Shown here one piece after another: positions 9,025-17,804 of a DNA stretch of 41,351 nt. The notes beneath the pieces were generated by a model, which was not told where the DNA came from, ran no database searches, and was given only the letters and a program-made list of their open reading frames with translations. Both the position numbers and the translations under genes were made by a program. Positions within the stretch are counted from its first letter, which is position 1. Each line of letters opens with the position of its first letter. The stretch is from UBA4656 sp002405525 (GTDB lineage: Bacteria > Pseudomonadota > Gammaproteobacteria > Xanthomonadales > Ahniellaceae), in assembly GCA_036723735.1 (NCBI GenBank), contig DAIMGT010000030.1:1-41351 (forward strand), in the 5' to 3' direction.

Positions 9025-9190
9025 GGGCCCAGGGCTCAGGGCTCGGGGCCCCGAAAGAGCCGCGGTGCATCGGGCGCGGCCATCGGCGGGTCGGCCCAAG
9101 CGCTGCGCGCGCGCCCAGACCTACAGCCGCTGCGATCACTGCCCAGATCCGCATGCCACGGCTGTCTACTGGGCCCTTAGCCCTGGGCCC
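9025..9190. repeat. segment bounded by 12-bp inverted repeats
   Basis: gggcccagggct at 9025-9036 is the perfect reverse complement of agccctgggccc at 9179-9190; the match extends outward to gcga/tcgc if a 2-nt bulge is allowed. The left end also contains a cagggct doublet and the palindrome ggggcccc (9045-9052). The bounded 166 bp contain no recognisable gene. This could be a small non-autonomous element, a REP-like unit, or a transcription stop between the convergent yccA and serS. Confidence 0.5.
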
Positions 9191-9196
9191 ACTCGC

Positions 9197-9226
9197 GTAA
9201 CCCTCAGGCTCAAGTAACCCTCAGGC
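9197..9226. repeat. 13-bp direct repeat at the serS stop codon
   Basis: gtaaccctcaggc occurs at 9197-9209 and again at 9214-9226, separated by 4 bp. The second copy contains the serS stop codon (tca, 9221-9223, minus strand). Confidence 0.6.
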
Positions 9227-10656
9227 GATCAACTCGGCCCCGCCCATGTAGGGCCGCAGCACCTCGGGCACGCGGATCGAGCCGTCGGCCTGCTGGTAGT
9301 TCTCCATCACCGCGATCAGGGCGCGGCCGACGGCGACGCCGGAGCCGTTGAGCGTGTGCAGCGGCTCCGGCTTGCCGGTGGCGGCGTTGCGCCAGCGGGC
9401 CTGCATGCGGCGGGCCTGGAACGCTTCGCAGTTGGAGCAGGAGCTGATCTCGCGGTAGGTGTCCTGCGCCGGCAGCCAGACCTCGAGGTCATAGGTCTTG
9501 GTCGCGCCGAAGCCCATGTCGCCGGTGCACAGCAGCATGCGGCGGTACGGCAGGCCGAGTTTCTCCAGCACCACCTCGGCGCAGCGCGTCATGCGCTCGT
9601 GTTCCTCGTAGGACTGCTCCGGGGCGGCGATGCTGACCAGTTCCACCTTCTCGAACTGGTGCTGGCGGATCATGCCCTTGACGTCGCGGCCGTAGGAGCC
9701 GGCCTCGGCGCGNNNNNNNNNNNNNNNNNNNNNNNNNNNNNNNNNNNNNNNNNNNNNNNNNNNNNNNNNNNNNNNNNNNNNNNNNNNNNNNNNNNNNNNN
9801 NNNNNNNNNNNNGGTGCTGGCGGATCATGCCCTTGACGTCGCGGCCGTAGGAGCCGGCCTCGGCGCGAAAGCACATCGAATGCGCGGTCATGCGCAGCGG
9901 CAGCGCGTCGGCTTCGACGATGGTGTCGGCTACGAGATTGGTGAGCGACACCTCGGCGGTCGGGATGAGGTAACGCTTGATGCCGCCGGTGTCGGTGCTG
10001 AACAGGTCTTCCTCGAACTTCGGCAGCTGGCCGGTGCCCTGCATGGCCGATGGCTGCACCAGCAGCGGCACGTTGACCTCGAGGTAGCCGTGCTCGCCGG
10101 TGTGCAGGTCGAGCATGAACTGCGCCAGCGCACGGTGCAGGCGGGCGAGTTCCCCGCGCAGCACGGTGAAGCGCGCGCCCGACAGTTTCGAGGCCGACTC
10201 GGCGTCGAGCCAGCCCTTGCGCGCGCCGAGTTCGGCGTGGTCCTTCGGCTTGAAGTCGAAGCGTGGCGGTTCGCCGAAGCGGCGGACCTCGACGTTGGCC
10301 TTCTCATCGGCACCTTTCGGCACTGAGGCGTGCGGGATGTTCGGCACGCGCAGCGCGATATCAGCGAAGGCCTGCTGAATCTCAGCGAGGCGCGCCTCCG
10401 AGGCCTTCAGTTCATCGCCGAAGCCGGATACCTCGACCATCAGCGCGGACACGTCCTTGCCCTTGGCCTTGGCCACGCCGATCGCCTTCGAACGGGTGTT
10501 GCGCAGGTTCTGTAGCTCCTGCGTGCGGATCTGGATGGTCTTGCGCTCGGCCTCCAGCGCTTCCAGCGCCGCCACGTCGACCTCGAAGCCGCGGGTGTCG
10601 CGCAGGCGCTGGGCGGTGTCGGCCAGTTGGCCGCGCAGAAGGACAGGGTCGAGCAT
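9221..10656 (-). CDS. serS: serine--tRNA ligase (split by an artificial scaffold gap)
   Basis: Class II seryl-tRNA synthetase, which charges tRNA-Ser and tRNA-Sec with serine. The N-terminal part has the coiled-coil tRNA-binding arm (about residues 30-110); the catalytic part carries motif 2 (CFRAEAGSYGRDVKGMIRQH) and motif 3 (GSGVAVGRALIAVMENYQ). ATG 10656 starts the conserved MLDPVLLR. The coding sequence is interrupted at 9713-9812 by 100 N, and the 55 bp on each side of the gap (9658-9712 and 9813-9867) are identical. Collapsing the repeat and the Ns removes 155 bp and gives one uninterrupted 426 aa protein, the normal length for SerS. The gene is therefore intact and the apparent break is an assembly artefact. 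It is last in the ftsK-lolA-rarA-crcB-serS group. Confidence 0.95.
9713..9812. other. 100-N scaffold gap with duplicated flanks
   Basis: Exactly 100 N flanked by an identical 55-bp sequence (9658-9712 and 9813-9867). This is the signature of two contigs whose ends overlap but were joined with a fixed-size gap; the true missing sequence is probably zero. Confidence 0.97.
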
Positions 10657-10723
10657 GGCGGGGCGCCGTTTTCGAAAGGAGGCCCGATTATCCGCGCCCC
10701 GCCCTGCGCGCCGCAACGCGCGT

Positions 10724-11119
10724 TCAGCCGCGCAGCAGCAGGCCGGCGCGGAACCCCAGCCAGACCAGCAGCAGGCCGCCGACCAGGGTCGCGCCGAGGT
10801 AGGCCGCCAGCAGCGGCGGCTTCGGCGCCCGCGCCAGCAGCAGCACCTCGACCATCAGGGCAGAGTACGTGGTGAAGCCGCCCAGCACGCCGACCATCAG
10901 GAACAGCCGCCACCACAGGACCTGCGGGCTGCGCTCGTCCAGCGCGCCGAGCAGGAAGCCCGCCGCCAGCGAGCCCAGGAGGTTCACCGCCAGCGTGCCC
11001 CAGGGAAAGCCGCCCTCGGCATGGCGCATCAGCCACTGGCCGACCAGGAAACGCCCGGCCGCGCCGAGTGCGCCGCCGGCCATCACCACCGCGAGTTGCA
11101 GGCCGATGCCCGGGCTCAT
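10724..11119 (-). CDS. crcB: fluoride channel CrcB (Fluc)
   Basis: Small inner-membrane fluoride exporter of 131 aa with four predicted transmembrane helices; the family works as an antiparallel dual-topology dimer. Diagnostic motifs are GGALGAAGRFLVG near the N-terminus, GTLAVNLLGS, and GGFTTYSALMVE (canonical GGFTTFS). The start was set at MSPGIGLQ (ATG 11119), which overlaps the rarA stop by 4 bp (ATGA), so expression depends on the rarA transcript. No fluoride riboswitch would be expected inside this operon and none is seen. The gene lies between rarA and serS. Confidence 0.93.
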   Translation of the reverse strand: MSPGIGLQLAVVMAGGALGAAGRFLVGQWLMRHAEGGFPWGTLAVNLLGSLAAGFLLGALDERSPQVLWWRLFLMVGVLGGFTTYSALMVEVLLLARAPKPPLLAAYLGATLVGGLLLVWLGFRAGLLLRG

Positions 11120-12456
11120 GCCTCGTCGTCCCGCGCGGCACGCGCCGCGCGCAGGGCGTCGAGTTTTTCCTTGATCTTCAGTTCCAGCCCGCGGCCGACC
11201 GGCTGGTACCACTGCCGGTCCGCGATTTCGTCCGGCAGGCACTGCTGGCCGATCGCCACCCCGCCCTCGACGTCGTGGTCGTAGACGTAGTCGCGGCCAT
11301 AGCCAAGTTCCTTCATCAGCTTCGTCGGCGCATTGCGGATTGCCAGTGGCACCGGCAGGGTGCCGGTCTCGGCGACGACCGCGCGCACCGCGCCCAGCGC
11401 CTTGTAGGCCGCATTGCTGCGCGGCGCAAGCGCGAGATAAAGCGTGAGCTGGGCCAGCGCCAGTTCGCCTTCGGGCGAGCCCAGCCGCTCGTACGCCTGC
11501 CAGGCGTCGACCGCCATCGCCAGCGCGCGCGGATCGCCGAGACCGACGTCCTCGATCGCCATCCGCAGCAGACGCCGCGCGAGGTAGTGCGGGTCGCAGC
11601 CGCCGTCGAGCATGCGCACCAGCCAGTACAGCGCGGCGTCGGGATCGGATGAACGCACCGACTTGTGCAGCGCCGAGACCTGGTCGTAGAACTGCTCGCC
11701 ACCCTTGTCGAAGCGGCGCGTGCGGTCGGCCAGCACCTGGGCCAGGGTCTCGCGCGCGATGCGTCCGTCCTGCGCGAGGTCGGCGGCGATCTCCAGCAGG
11801 GTCAGTGCGCGGCGCACGTCGCCGTCGGCCGCGCGCGCGATCTCGTCCAGCGTCTCCTGGTCGACCGACAGCCCGCGCCCGCCGAGACCGCGCTGCGGAT
11901 CATCCAGCGCGCGATGCAGGGCGCGCGCGATGGCTTCCGGCGAGACCGCATCCAGCACGTGCACCCGGCAGCGCGAGAGCAGCGCCGAGTTCAGTTCGAA
12001 CGAGGGGTTCTCGGTGGTGGCCCCCACCAGCACCACCACGCCGCGCTCCACGTGCGGCAGGAAGGCGTCCTGCTGCGCCTTGTTGAAACGGTGCACCTCG
12101 TCGATGAAGAGCACGGTGCGCTGGCCGGCGGCGAAGCGCGCCTCGGCCTCGGCCAGCGCCGCACGCACCTCGGCGATGCCCGAGAGCACGGCCGACAGCG
12201 CGACGAAATCGGCCTTGGCGTAGTGCGCGAGCAGCAGTGACATCGTGGTCTTGCCGCAGCCCGGCGGCCCCCACAACACCATCGAGTGCACCCGCCCGGC
12301 TTCCAGCTCCCGACGCAGCGCGGTGCCGGGCCCCAGAAGTCGCTCCTGACCGACGATCTCGTCCAGCCTGCGCGGCCGCATGCGCTCGGCGAGCGGCTTC
12401 AGGCCCTCGGGTTGGGCGAACGGCAAAGGCGTCGGCGGACGGCGCTGCCCGGGCAT
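11116..12456 (-). CDS. rarA: replication-associated recombination protein RarA (MgsA)
   Basis: AAA+ ATPase of 446 aa related to clamp-loader subunits, acting at stalled replication forks. Walker A GPPGCGKTT (about 63-71), Walker B VLFIDEVHRFNKAQQD (about 114-129), sensor region VGATTENPSFELNSALLSRC, and a C-terminal tetramerisation domain with HKSVRSSDPDAALYWLVRML and RLLRMAIEDVGLGDP. Length equals E. coli RarA. The order lolA-rarA-crcB-serS matches the conserved gammaproteobacterial neighbourhood, with crcB added. The start ATG 12456 lies 84 bp after the lolA stop. Confidence 0.96.
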   Translation of the reverse strand: MPGQRRPPTPLPFAQPEGLKPLAERMRPRRLDEIVGQERLLGPGTALRRELEAGRVHSMVLWGPPGCGKTTMSLLLAHYAKADFVALSAVLSGIAEVRAALAEAEARFAAGQRTVLFIDEVHRFNKAQQDAFLPHVERGVVVLVGATTENPSFELNSALLSRCRVHVLDAVSPEAIARALHRALDDPQRGLGGRGLSVDQETLDEIARAADGDVRRALTLLEIAADLAQDGRIARETLAQVLADRTRRFDKGGEQFYDQVSALHKSVRSSDPDAALYWLVRMLDGGCDPHYLARRLLRMAIEDVGLGDPRALAMAVDAWQAYERLGSPEGELALAQLTLYLALAPRSNAAYKALGAVRAVVAETGTLPVPLAIRNAPTKLMKELGYGRDYVYDHDVEGGVAIGQQCLPDEIADRQWYQPVGRGLELKIKEKLDALRAARAARDDEA

Positions 12457-12540
12457 GGGCGCAGGTTACCGCAGCCCACACGCGGGGTGCATGCCGGCAA
12501 GGCGGCTCCCGCGACACTCGCTGTTTCCCACGCCGACGAT

Positions 12541-13194
12541 TCAGTCGCGGATCGGGAACGCCTGCGCGCCCACCACCGGCTCGCCCACCAGATCCGCGCC
12601 GTCCGGCACCGCAAACGAAAACGCATCGGGCGCAAATCCCGGGTTGCGCTGCCAGCCGGAGAAACGGATCTCGTTGCGCTGGCCGAGGTGGTCGGTGAGC
12701 ACCATGCGATCGAGTGCGTTGCCGGCAAAACCGAGATCGCAAGACTGGAAGGCCGGTTCTGCGGCCTTCGATTCCAGCCGCAGCCACTGGAGGCCCTCGG
12801 CGTCCGGCCGGGGGCTGATCTTGAACTCTCCATCCAGCAGCGACAGATCGGTCAATACGGTCAGCGGGCTCTGTGCCTCGGCGCCGGACTGGCCGCGCAC
12901 CGTGACCTGCTCCAGGTCCACGTCGTGGATCCAGACGTTGAGGCCATCGGCGACGATGACCTGCGCGTACGGCGCCTCGTAGACCCAGCGGAACTGGCGT
13001 GGCGCCTTCAGTGCCAGCGTGCCGGTGCTGGTCTCCAGTGGCTTGCCGGCCGGGTCACTCACCGTCTGTTCGAAGCGGCCGGTGAGGCCGTCAAGTCCGC
13101 GGGAGAACGCGCCGAGCTGCGCGCGCGCGTCGGCGAAGGCCGCGGCGGGGAGGATGGCGGCCAGAAGGAGGGTGAGGCGGGCGGCGAGGCGCAT
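12541..13194 (-). CDS. lolA: outer-membrane lipoprotein carrier protein LolA
   Basis: Periplasmic chaperone of 217 aa that receives lipoproteins from LolCDE and hands them to LolB at the outer membrane. A Sec signal peptide is clear (MRLAARLTLLLAAILPAAAFA, cleavage after AFA), followed by the LolA core with GRFEQTVSDPAGKP, GTLALKAPRQFRWVYEAPY, and IVADGLNVWIHDVDLEQVTV. Length and the position between ftsK and rarA agree with the family. It begins 59 bp after the ftsK stop on the same strand and is probably co-transcribed with it. Confidence 0.95.
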   Translation of the reverse strand: MRLAARLTLLLAAILPAAAFADARAQLGAFSRGLDGLTGRFEQTVSDPAGKPLETSTGTLALKAPRQFRWVYEAPYAQVIVADGLNVWIHDVDLEQVTVRGQSGAEAQSPLTVLTDLSLLDGEFKISPRPDAEGLQWLRLESKAAEPAFQSCDLGFAGNALDRMVLTDHLGQRNEIRFSGWQRNPGFAPDAFSFAVPDGADLVGEPVVGAQAFPIRD

Positions 13195-13253
13195 GGGCGG
13201 AATTTCCGTGGATTCGGGCGTCGCGGCATGGGACCGCCGACGGGGCGCGCGGT

Positions 13254-15569
13254 TCAGTCCCTGGGCGGCGGCGGCGCGAGCACCGTTCGGTTGCCGTTGT
13301 GTTCCGGCGGGCTGACGATGCCGGCGGCTTCCATCTCCTCGATCAGGCGCGCGGCGCGGTTGTAGCCGATCTTGAGCCGCCGCTGCACGCCGGAGATCGA
13401 GGCGCGCCGGGTCTCGGTGACGATCTTCACCGCCATGTCGTACAGCGCATCCAGTTCGCCGCCCTCGCCCTCCGCCGACTGCTCGGGCAGGCCGGTGGGC
13501 CCGACGATCATGCCGTTGCCGAGGTCCTGCACCTCCTCCAGCACGCCCTGCACGTACTCGGGCCTACCTTGGCGCTCCTTGAGGTGCTTGACCACGCGGT
13601 GCACCTCCTCGTCGCTGACGAAGGCGCCGTGGACGCGTTCGGGGGTGGCCGTGCCTGGCGGCAGATACAGCATGTCGCCGTGGCCGAGCAGGGTCTCCGC
13701 GCCAGATTGATCGAGAATCGTGCGCGAGTCGATCTTGCTGGAGACCTGGAAGGCAATGCGGGTCGGGATGTTGGCCTTGATCAGGCCGGTGATGACGTCG
13801 ACCGACGGGCGCTGGGTGGCGAGGATCAGGTGGATGCCGGCCGCGCGCGCCTTCTGCGCCAGCCGCGCGATCAGTTCCTCCACCTTCTTGCCGACGATCA
13901 TCATCATGTCGGCGAACTCGTCGATCAGCACGACGAGGTAGGGCAAGGGTTCCAGCGGCTGCGCGGTTTCGCCCGGGGCGTCGTCGCGCGGCACGAACAG
14001 CGGGTCCATCAGGGGCTGGCCGGCGTCCTGCGCGTCCTTGACCTTGCGGTTGAAGCCGGCGAGGTTGCGCACGCCGACCGCGGCCATCAGCTTGTAGCGG
14101 CGCTCCATCTCGGCCACGCACCAGCGCAGCGCGTTGGCGGCGTCCTTCATGTCGGTGACCACGGGCGCGAGCAGGTGCGGGATGCCCTCGTAGACGGACA
14201 GTTCCAGCATCTTCGGATCCACCATCAGGATCCGCACGTCCGTGGCCGAGGCCTTGTAGAGCAGGCTCAGTACCATGGCGTTGAGCGCCACCGACTTGCC
14301 GGAGCCGGTGGTGCCGGCGACCAGCAGATGCGGCATGCGGCCGAGATCCACCACCACCGGCCGGCCGCCGATGTCCTTGCCCAGCGCCAGCGACAGCGGC
14401 GAGGACGCCTTGTCGTACTCCTTCGAGCGCAGGATCTCGGACAGGTACACGGTCTCGCGGCTGGCGTTGGGAATCTCCAGCCCGATCACCGTCTTGCCGG
14501 GGATCACGTCGACCACGCGCACGCTGACCACCGACAGGCCGCGCGCGATGTCCTTGTCGAGGTTGCTGATCTGGCTGCCGCGGATGCCCGGGGCGGGCTG
14601 CATTTCGAAGCGAGTGATCACCGGTCCCGGATAAACGCCGACCACCTGGGCCTCGATACGGAAATCCTTCAATTTCAGCTCGACCTGCCGCGACAGCGCC
14701 TCCAGGGTCTCCGGCGAATAGCCTTTGGCCTGGCGCTTCGGCTCGTCAAGGAGCGAAAGCGGCGGGATCGCACCCTCGGGCAGCGCCGCGAACAGCGGAA
14801 TCTGCACCTCGCGGGTGGCGCGTTCGCTCTTCTCGATCGGATCCGCCTTGGGCTCGATCCGGATCGGCTCGCGGCGGCTCTGCCGCACGGTCTCCACCTT
14901 GCGCACTTCCTCACGCTCGGCGCGCATCTGCTGTGCGCCCCTCCAATCGCGCACGCCGCGCCCGATGCGCAACAACGCCGCCCCCGCCGCCAGGGCCATC
15001 GCGCCGGTCCGGTCCATCACCCGGAACCACGACACGCCGGTGGTGAGGGTCAGGGCGACCGCGAACAGTCCGAGCAGGAACAGGGCCGTGCCCAACTGCC
15101 CGAAGCCGCGTTCCAGCAAGCTGCCGAGCAGCTGGCCGAAGATGCCGCCGTGGCCTTCGCCGAAGGCCCCGCCGCTGCGGGTGTGCAGCCATCCGAGACC
15201 CGCGGCGCTCGCCAACAGGGCCACGCTGCCGACCAGCCGCACCGGCGGATCGACCTTCAGCGCGTCATCGTCGTCCGAACCGCGCAGCAGCCGCCAGCCG
15301 CCGAACAGCAGCAAGGCCGGCAGGAGAAACGCGGCAATGCCGATGAAGTACAGCCCCGTGCTGGCGGTCCATGCGCCGACCAGACCGCCGATGTTGCGCA
15401 CCGCGGCAACCGGCGCACTCTGCCCCCAGCCGGGATCGCGCAGGTCGAAACTCACCAGGCAGACCATCAGCCAGACCACCAGCGGAAGCAGCAGCAGCGC
15501 TGCCGCCTCGCGCAGGCGACGATCAAGGCCGGAAGCCGGCGAGAGAGTGTCCTTGGAGGGTCGCGCCAC
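13254..15569 (-). CDS. ftsK: DNA translocase FtsK
   Basis: Septum-anchored DNA pump that clears and resolves the chromosome terminus during division. The 771 aa protein has about four hydrophobic N-terminal segments (about 23-41, 72-92, 110-127, 161-178), a short charged linker (about 205-280) and the motor: Walker A GTTGSGKS (419-426), Walker B LVVLIDEFADMMM and LILATQRPSVDVITG. The C-terminal gamma winged helix (from about 700; RRLKIGYNRAARLIEEMEAAG) reads KOPS-type polarity sequences and activates XerD in related proteins. The linker is much shorter than in E. coli FtsK (1329 aa) but normal for Lysobacterales. The start codon is GTG (15569-15567). ald lies 51 bp upstream on the same strand. 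Confidence 0.97.
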   Translation of the reverse strand: MARPSKDTLSPASGLDRRLREAAALLLLPLVVWLMVCLVSFDLRDPGWGQSAPVAAVRNIGGLVGAWTASTGLYFIGIAAFLLPALLLFGGWRLLRGSDDDDALKVDPPVRLVGSVALLASAAGLGWLHTRSGGAFGEGHGGIFGQLLGSLLERGFGQLGTALFLLGLFAVALTLTTGVSWFRVMDRTGAMALAAGAALLRIGRGVRDWRGAQQMRAEREEVRKVETVRQSRREPIRIEPKADPIEKSERATREVQIPLFAALPEGAIPPLSLLDEPKRQAKGYSPETLEALSRQVELKLKDFRIEAQVVGVYPGPVITRFEMQPAPGIRGSQISNLDKDIARGLSVVSVRVVDVIPGKTVIGLEIPNASRETVYLSEILRSKEYDKASSPLSLALGKDIGGRPVVVDLGRMPHLLVAGTTGSGKSVALNAMVLSLLYKASATDVRILMVDPKMLELSVYEGIPHLLAPVVTDMKDAANALRWCVAEMERRYKLMAAVGVRNLAGFNRKVKDAQDAGQPLMDPLFVPRDDAPGETAQPLEPLPYLVVLIDEFADMMMIVGKKVEELIARLAQKARAAGIHLILATQRPSVDVITGLIKANIPTRIAFQVSSKIDSRTILDQSGAETLLGHGDMLYLPPGTATPERVHGAFVSDEEVHRVVKHLKERQGRPEYVQGVLEEVQDLGNGMIVGPTGLPEQSAEGEGGELDALYDMAVKIVTETRRASISGVQRRLKIGYNRAARLIEEMEAAGIVSPPEHNGNRTVLAPPPPRD

Positions 15570-15620
15570 CAGGTGAAGTTACCTTCAATTTGCCTTGTAA
15601 CGCAATGATCCAGAAGCGTT

Positions 15621-16688
15621 TCAGCCCAGCATGCCTTGCAGGGCGGGATGCACCAGTCGCCCCTGCTCGACGTTGATGCCGCGGCGCAGGGGCTGGTTGT
15701 CCCGCCAGCCGCCAGCGGCGAGCTTCTGCACGAACGGCAGAATCGCCGCGCAGATCGCGTGCGAGGACGTCTGAGGGACCGCGCCAGGCATGTTGGTCAC
15801 CGCGAAATGGGTCACGCCGTGCTCGACATAGGTCGGGCTGGCGTAGGTCGTCGGACGCGTGGTCTCCACGCAGCCGCCCTGGTCGACCGAGATGTCGACG
15901 ATCACCGAACCGGGCTCCATACCCTTGACCATCTCGGCGGCGATGACGTGGGGCGCCCTGGCGCCGGTGACCAGGACCGCGCCGATCACCAGGTCGGCGT
16001 CGCGCAGTTCGCGGGCGACGGCTTCCTCGTAGGGGTACAGGGTGGTGACGTTCGAACCCAACGCCATCATCTGCGCCATCCGGTCCTGGCGTTTCTCGAA
16101 CACCACCACGTTGGCGCCGCCGGCGGCGGCCAGCTGGGCCGAGTTGCCGCCCGCCGCGCCCGCGCCCAGCACCACCACTTTGCCGCGCTCGGTCGACGGC
16201 AGGCCGCCGAGCAGCTTGCCCTTGCCGCCAGCCGGCTGATGCAGCAGGTGGGTGCCGATCTGCACTGCGATCCGGCCGGCGATGATCGACATCGGGGCCA
16301 GGAGCGGCAGGTCGCCGTTGTCCATTTCGACCGTCTCGAAGGCCACGCCGGTGAGACCGATCGCGAGCAATTTGCGGGTCAGCTCCGGCTCCGGTGCGAG
16401 ATGGAGGTAGCAGAACAGCAGGTGGTGGCTTTTCAGGAGCGCCAAGTCGCCGGCGATCGGCTCCTTCACCTTGACGATCAGTTCGCCCTTCTCGTAAACC
16501 GCGGCGGCGTCGGGCGCGATGCGCACGCCGACGCGGGTGTAGTCGGCGTCGGCGAAACCGCTCTTGGTGCCGGCGCCCGACTCGACCCAGACCTCATGGC
16601 CGCGGCGCACGAGGTCGGCACACGCGGCGGGCACCAGGGCGACGCGGCCCTCCAGGGTCTTGGTCTCGCGCGGGACACCGATACGCAT
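15621..16688 (-). CDS. ald: alanine dehydrogenase
   Basis: NAD-dependent enzyme converting L-alanine to pyruvate and ammonia, 355 aa. The N-terminal alanine dehydrogenase/PNT domain begins MRIGVPRETKTLEGRVALVP; the Rossmann nucleotide-binding part has VVVLGAGAAGGNSAQ, and the segment MPGAVPQTSSHAI near the C-terminus is characteristic of the family. ATG 16688 was chosen because a strong GGGAGG (16702-16697) lies 8 nt upstream; the open frame extends 14 codons further but would run through the leader hairpin. The gene is divergent from trxB. A terminator-like hairpin sits directly before its ribosome-binding site, which suggests control in the leader. Confidence 0.95.
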   Translation of the reverse strand: MRIGVPRETKTLEGRVALVPAACADLVRRGHEVWVESGAGTKSGFADADYTRVGVRIAPDAAAVYEKGELIVKVKEPIAGDLALLKSHHLLFCYLHLAPEPELTRKLLAIGLTGVAFETVEMDNGDLPLLAPMSIIAGRIAVQIGTHLLHQPAGGKGKLLGGLPSTERGKVVVLGAGAAGGNSAQLAAAGGANVVVFEKRQDRMAQMMALGSNVTTLYPYEEAVARELRDADLVIGAVLVTGARAPHVIAAEMVKGMEPGSVIVDISVDQGGCVETTRPTTYASPTYVEHGVTHFAVTNMPGAVPQTSSHAICAAILPFVQKLAAGGWRDNQPLRRGINVEQGRLVHPALQGMLG

Positions 16689-16702
16689 GCAGACAACCTC
16701 CC

Positions 16703-16727
16703 AAAAGAAAACGCCGCTCGCGCGGCG
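16703..16727 (-). terminator. terminator-like hairpin in the ald leader
   Basis: On the minus strand CGCCGC-GCGA-GCGGCG (16727-16712) is followed at once by TTTTCTTTT (16711-16703) and then by the ald Shine-Dalgarno GGGAGG. A GC stem with a U-rich tail has the form of an intrinsic terminator. Its position inside the mRNA leader rather than after a gene suggests attenuation. Confidence 0.5.
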
Positions 16728-16845
16728 CATGGTTCGACCAGCCCGTCATCGCGGGCAGCAAGCCTTGATTCCCGACGCGACCCGCCCCATCCTGCGCGTT
16801 CCGCCGGCGCAAGCGCCGACCTCGCGCCATGCACGGAAAGTATAC

Positions 16846-17790
16846 ATGAGCAAGCATGCCCGCCTCCTTATCCTGGGCTCGGGTCCGGCCGGCTACACCG
16901 CCGCGGTGTACGCCGCGCGAGCGAACCTTGCGCCGGTGATGGTGACCGGCCTCGAGCAGGGCGGGCAGCTCATGACCACGACCGACGTCGACAACTGGCC
17001 GGGCGACGTCGAGGGCCTGCAGGGCCCCGACCTGATGGACCGCATGAAGCGCCATGCCGAGCGATTCCACACCGAACTGGTGTTCGACCAGGTGATCGAA
17101 GCCGACCTTTCCCGACGCCCGTTCAGGCTGCGCGGCGACAACGGCACCTACACTTGCGACGCGCTGATCATCACCACCGGAGCCAGCGCCAAGTACCTTG
17201 GTATCGAGTCCGAAACCAGGTTCCGCGGCCGCGGCGTGTCGGCCTGCGCGACCTGTGACGGGTTCTTCTATCGCGAGCAGGACGTGGCGGTGATCGGCGG
17301 CGGCAACACCGCGGTCGAAGAGGCGCTGTACCTGTCCAACATCTGCCGCAAGGTCACCCTCGTCCACCGCCGCGACCGGCTCAAGTCGGAGAAGATCCTG
17401 CAGGATAAGCTGTTCGAGCGGCAGCGGCAGGGCAAGGTCGAAATCATCTGGAACCACCAGGTGGACGAAGTGCTGGGCGACGACTCCGGCGTGATCGGCG
17501 TGCGCATCGCCTCGACCACCGCCGGCGCCAAGCGCGACCTGGTCGTCAACGGCGTGTTCATCGCCATCGGTCACACGCCCAACACCGGCATCTTCGAGGG
17601 CCAGCTCGAGATGCGCAACGGCTACATCCGCATCCGCAGCGGCCTCGACGGCAGCGCCACCGCCACCAGCGTGCCCGGCGTGTTCGCCGCCGGCGACGTG
17701 GCCGACCAGGTGTACCGCCAGGCCATCACCTCGGCCGGCTTCGGCTGCATGGCGGCGCTGGACGCGGAGAAGTTCCTCGACGCGCACTGA
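16846..17790 (+). CDS. trxB: thioredoxin reductase
   Basis: FAD/NADPH flavoenzyme of 314 aa that reduces thioredoxin in the cytoplasm. The FAD-binding GSGPAGYTAA motif is at 11-20, the redox-active CATC at 134-137 within VSACATCDGFF, the NADPH-binding GGGNTAVEEA at 151-160, and the second FAD motif GVFAAGDVAD near the C-terminus. ATG 16846 follows GGAAAG at a suitable distance; the open frame extends upstream into the intergenic region without homology. The gene heads a plus-strand group (trxB, GNAT-like gene, aat, infA). In E. coli trxB, aat, infA, clpA and ftsK are also near neighbours. Confidence 0.97.
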   Translation: MSKHARLLILGSGPAGYTAAVYAARANLAPVMVTGLEQGGQLMTTTDVDNWPGDVEGLQGPDLMDRMKRHAERFHTELVFDQVIEADLSRRPFRLRGDNGTYTCDALIITTGASAKYLGIESETRFRGRGVSACATCDGFFYREQDVAVIGGGNTAVEEALYLSNICRKVTLVHRRDRLKSEKILQDKLFERQRQGKVEIIWNHQVDEVLGDDSGVIGVRIASTTAGAKRDLVVNGVFIAIGHTPNTGIFEGQLEMRNGYIRIRSGLDGSATATSVPGVFAAGDVADQVYRQAITSAGFGCMAALDAEKFLDAH

Positions 17791-17804
17791 GCGGCGCCCC
17801 GCGC

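Noticed and set aside
9713..9867. Insertion or frameshift disrupting serS
   Set aside because: The identical 55-bp flanks and exactly 100 N show a scaffold join; collapsing them restores a normal-length protein.
10440..11119. Fluoride riboswitch associated with crcB
   Set aside because: crcB begins inside the rarA stop codon, leaving no leader for a riboswitch.
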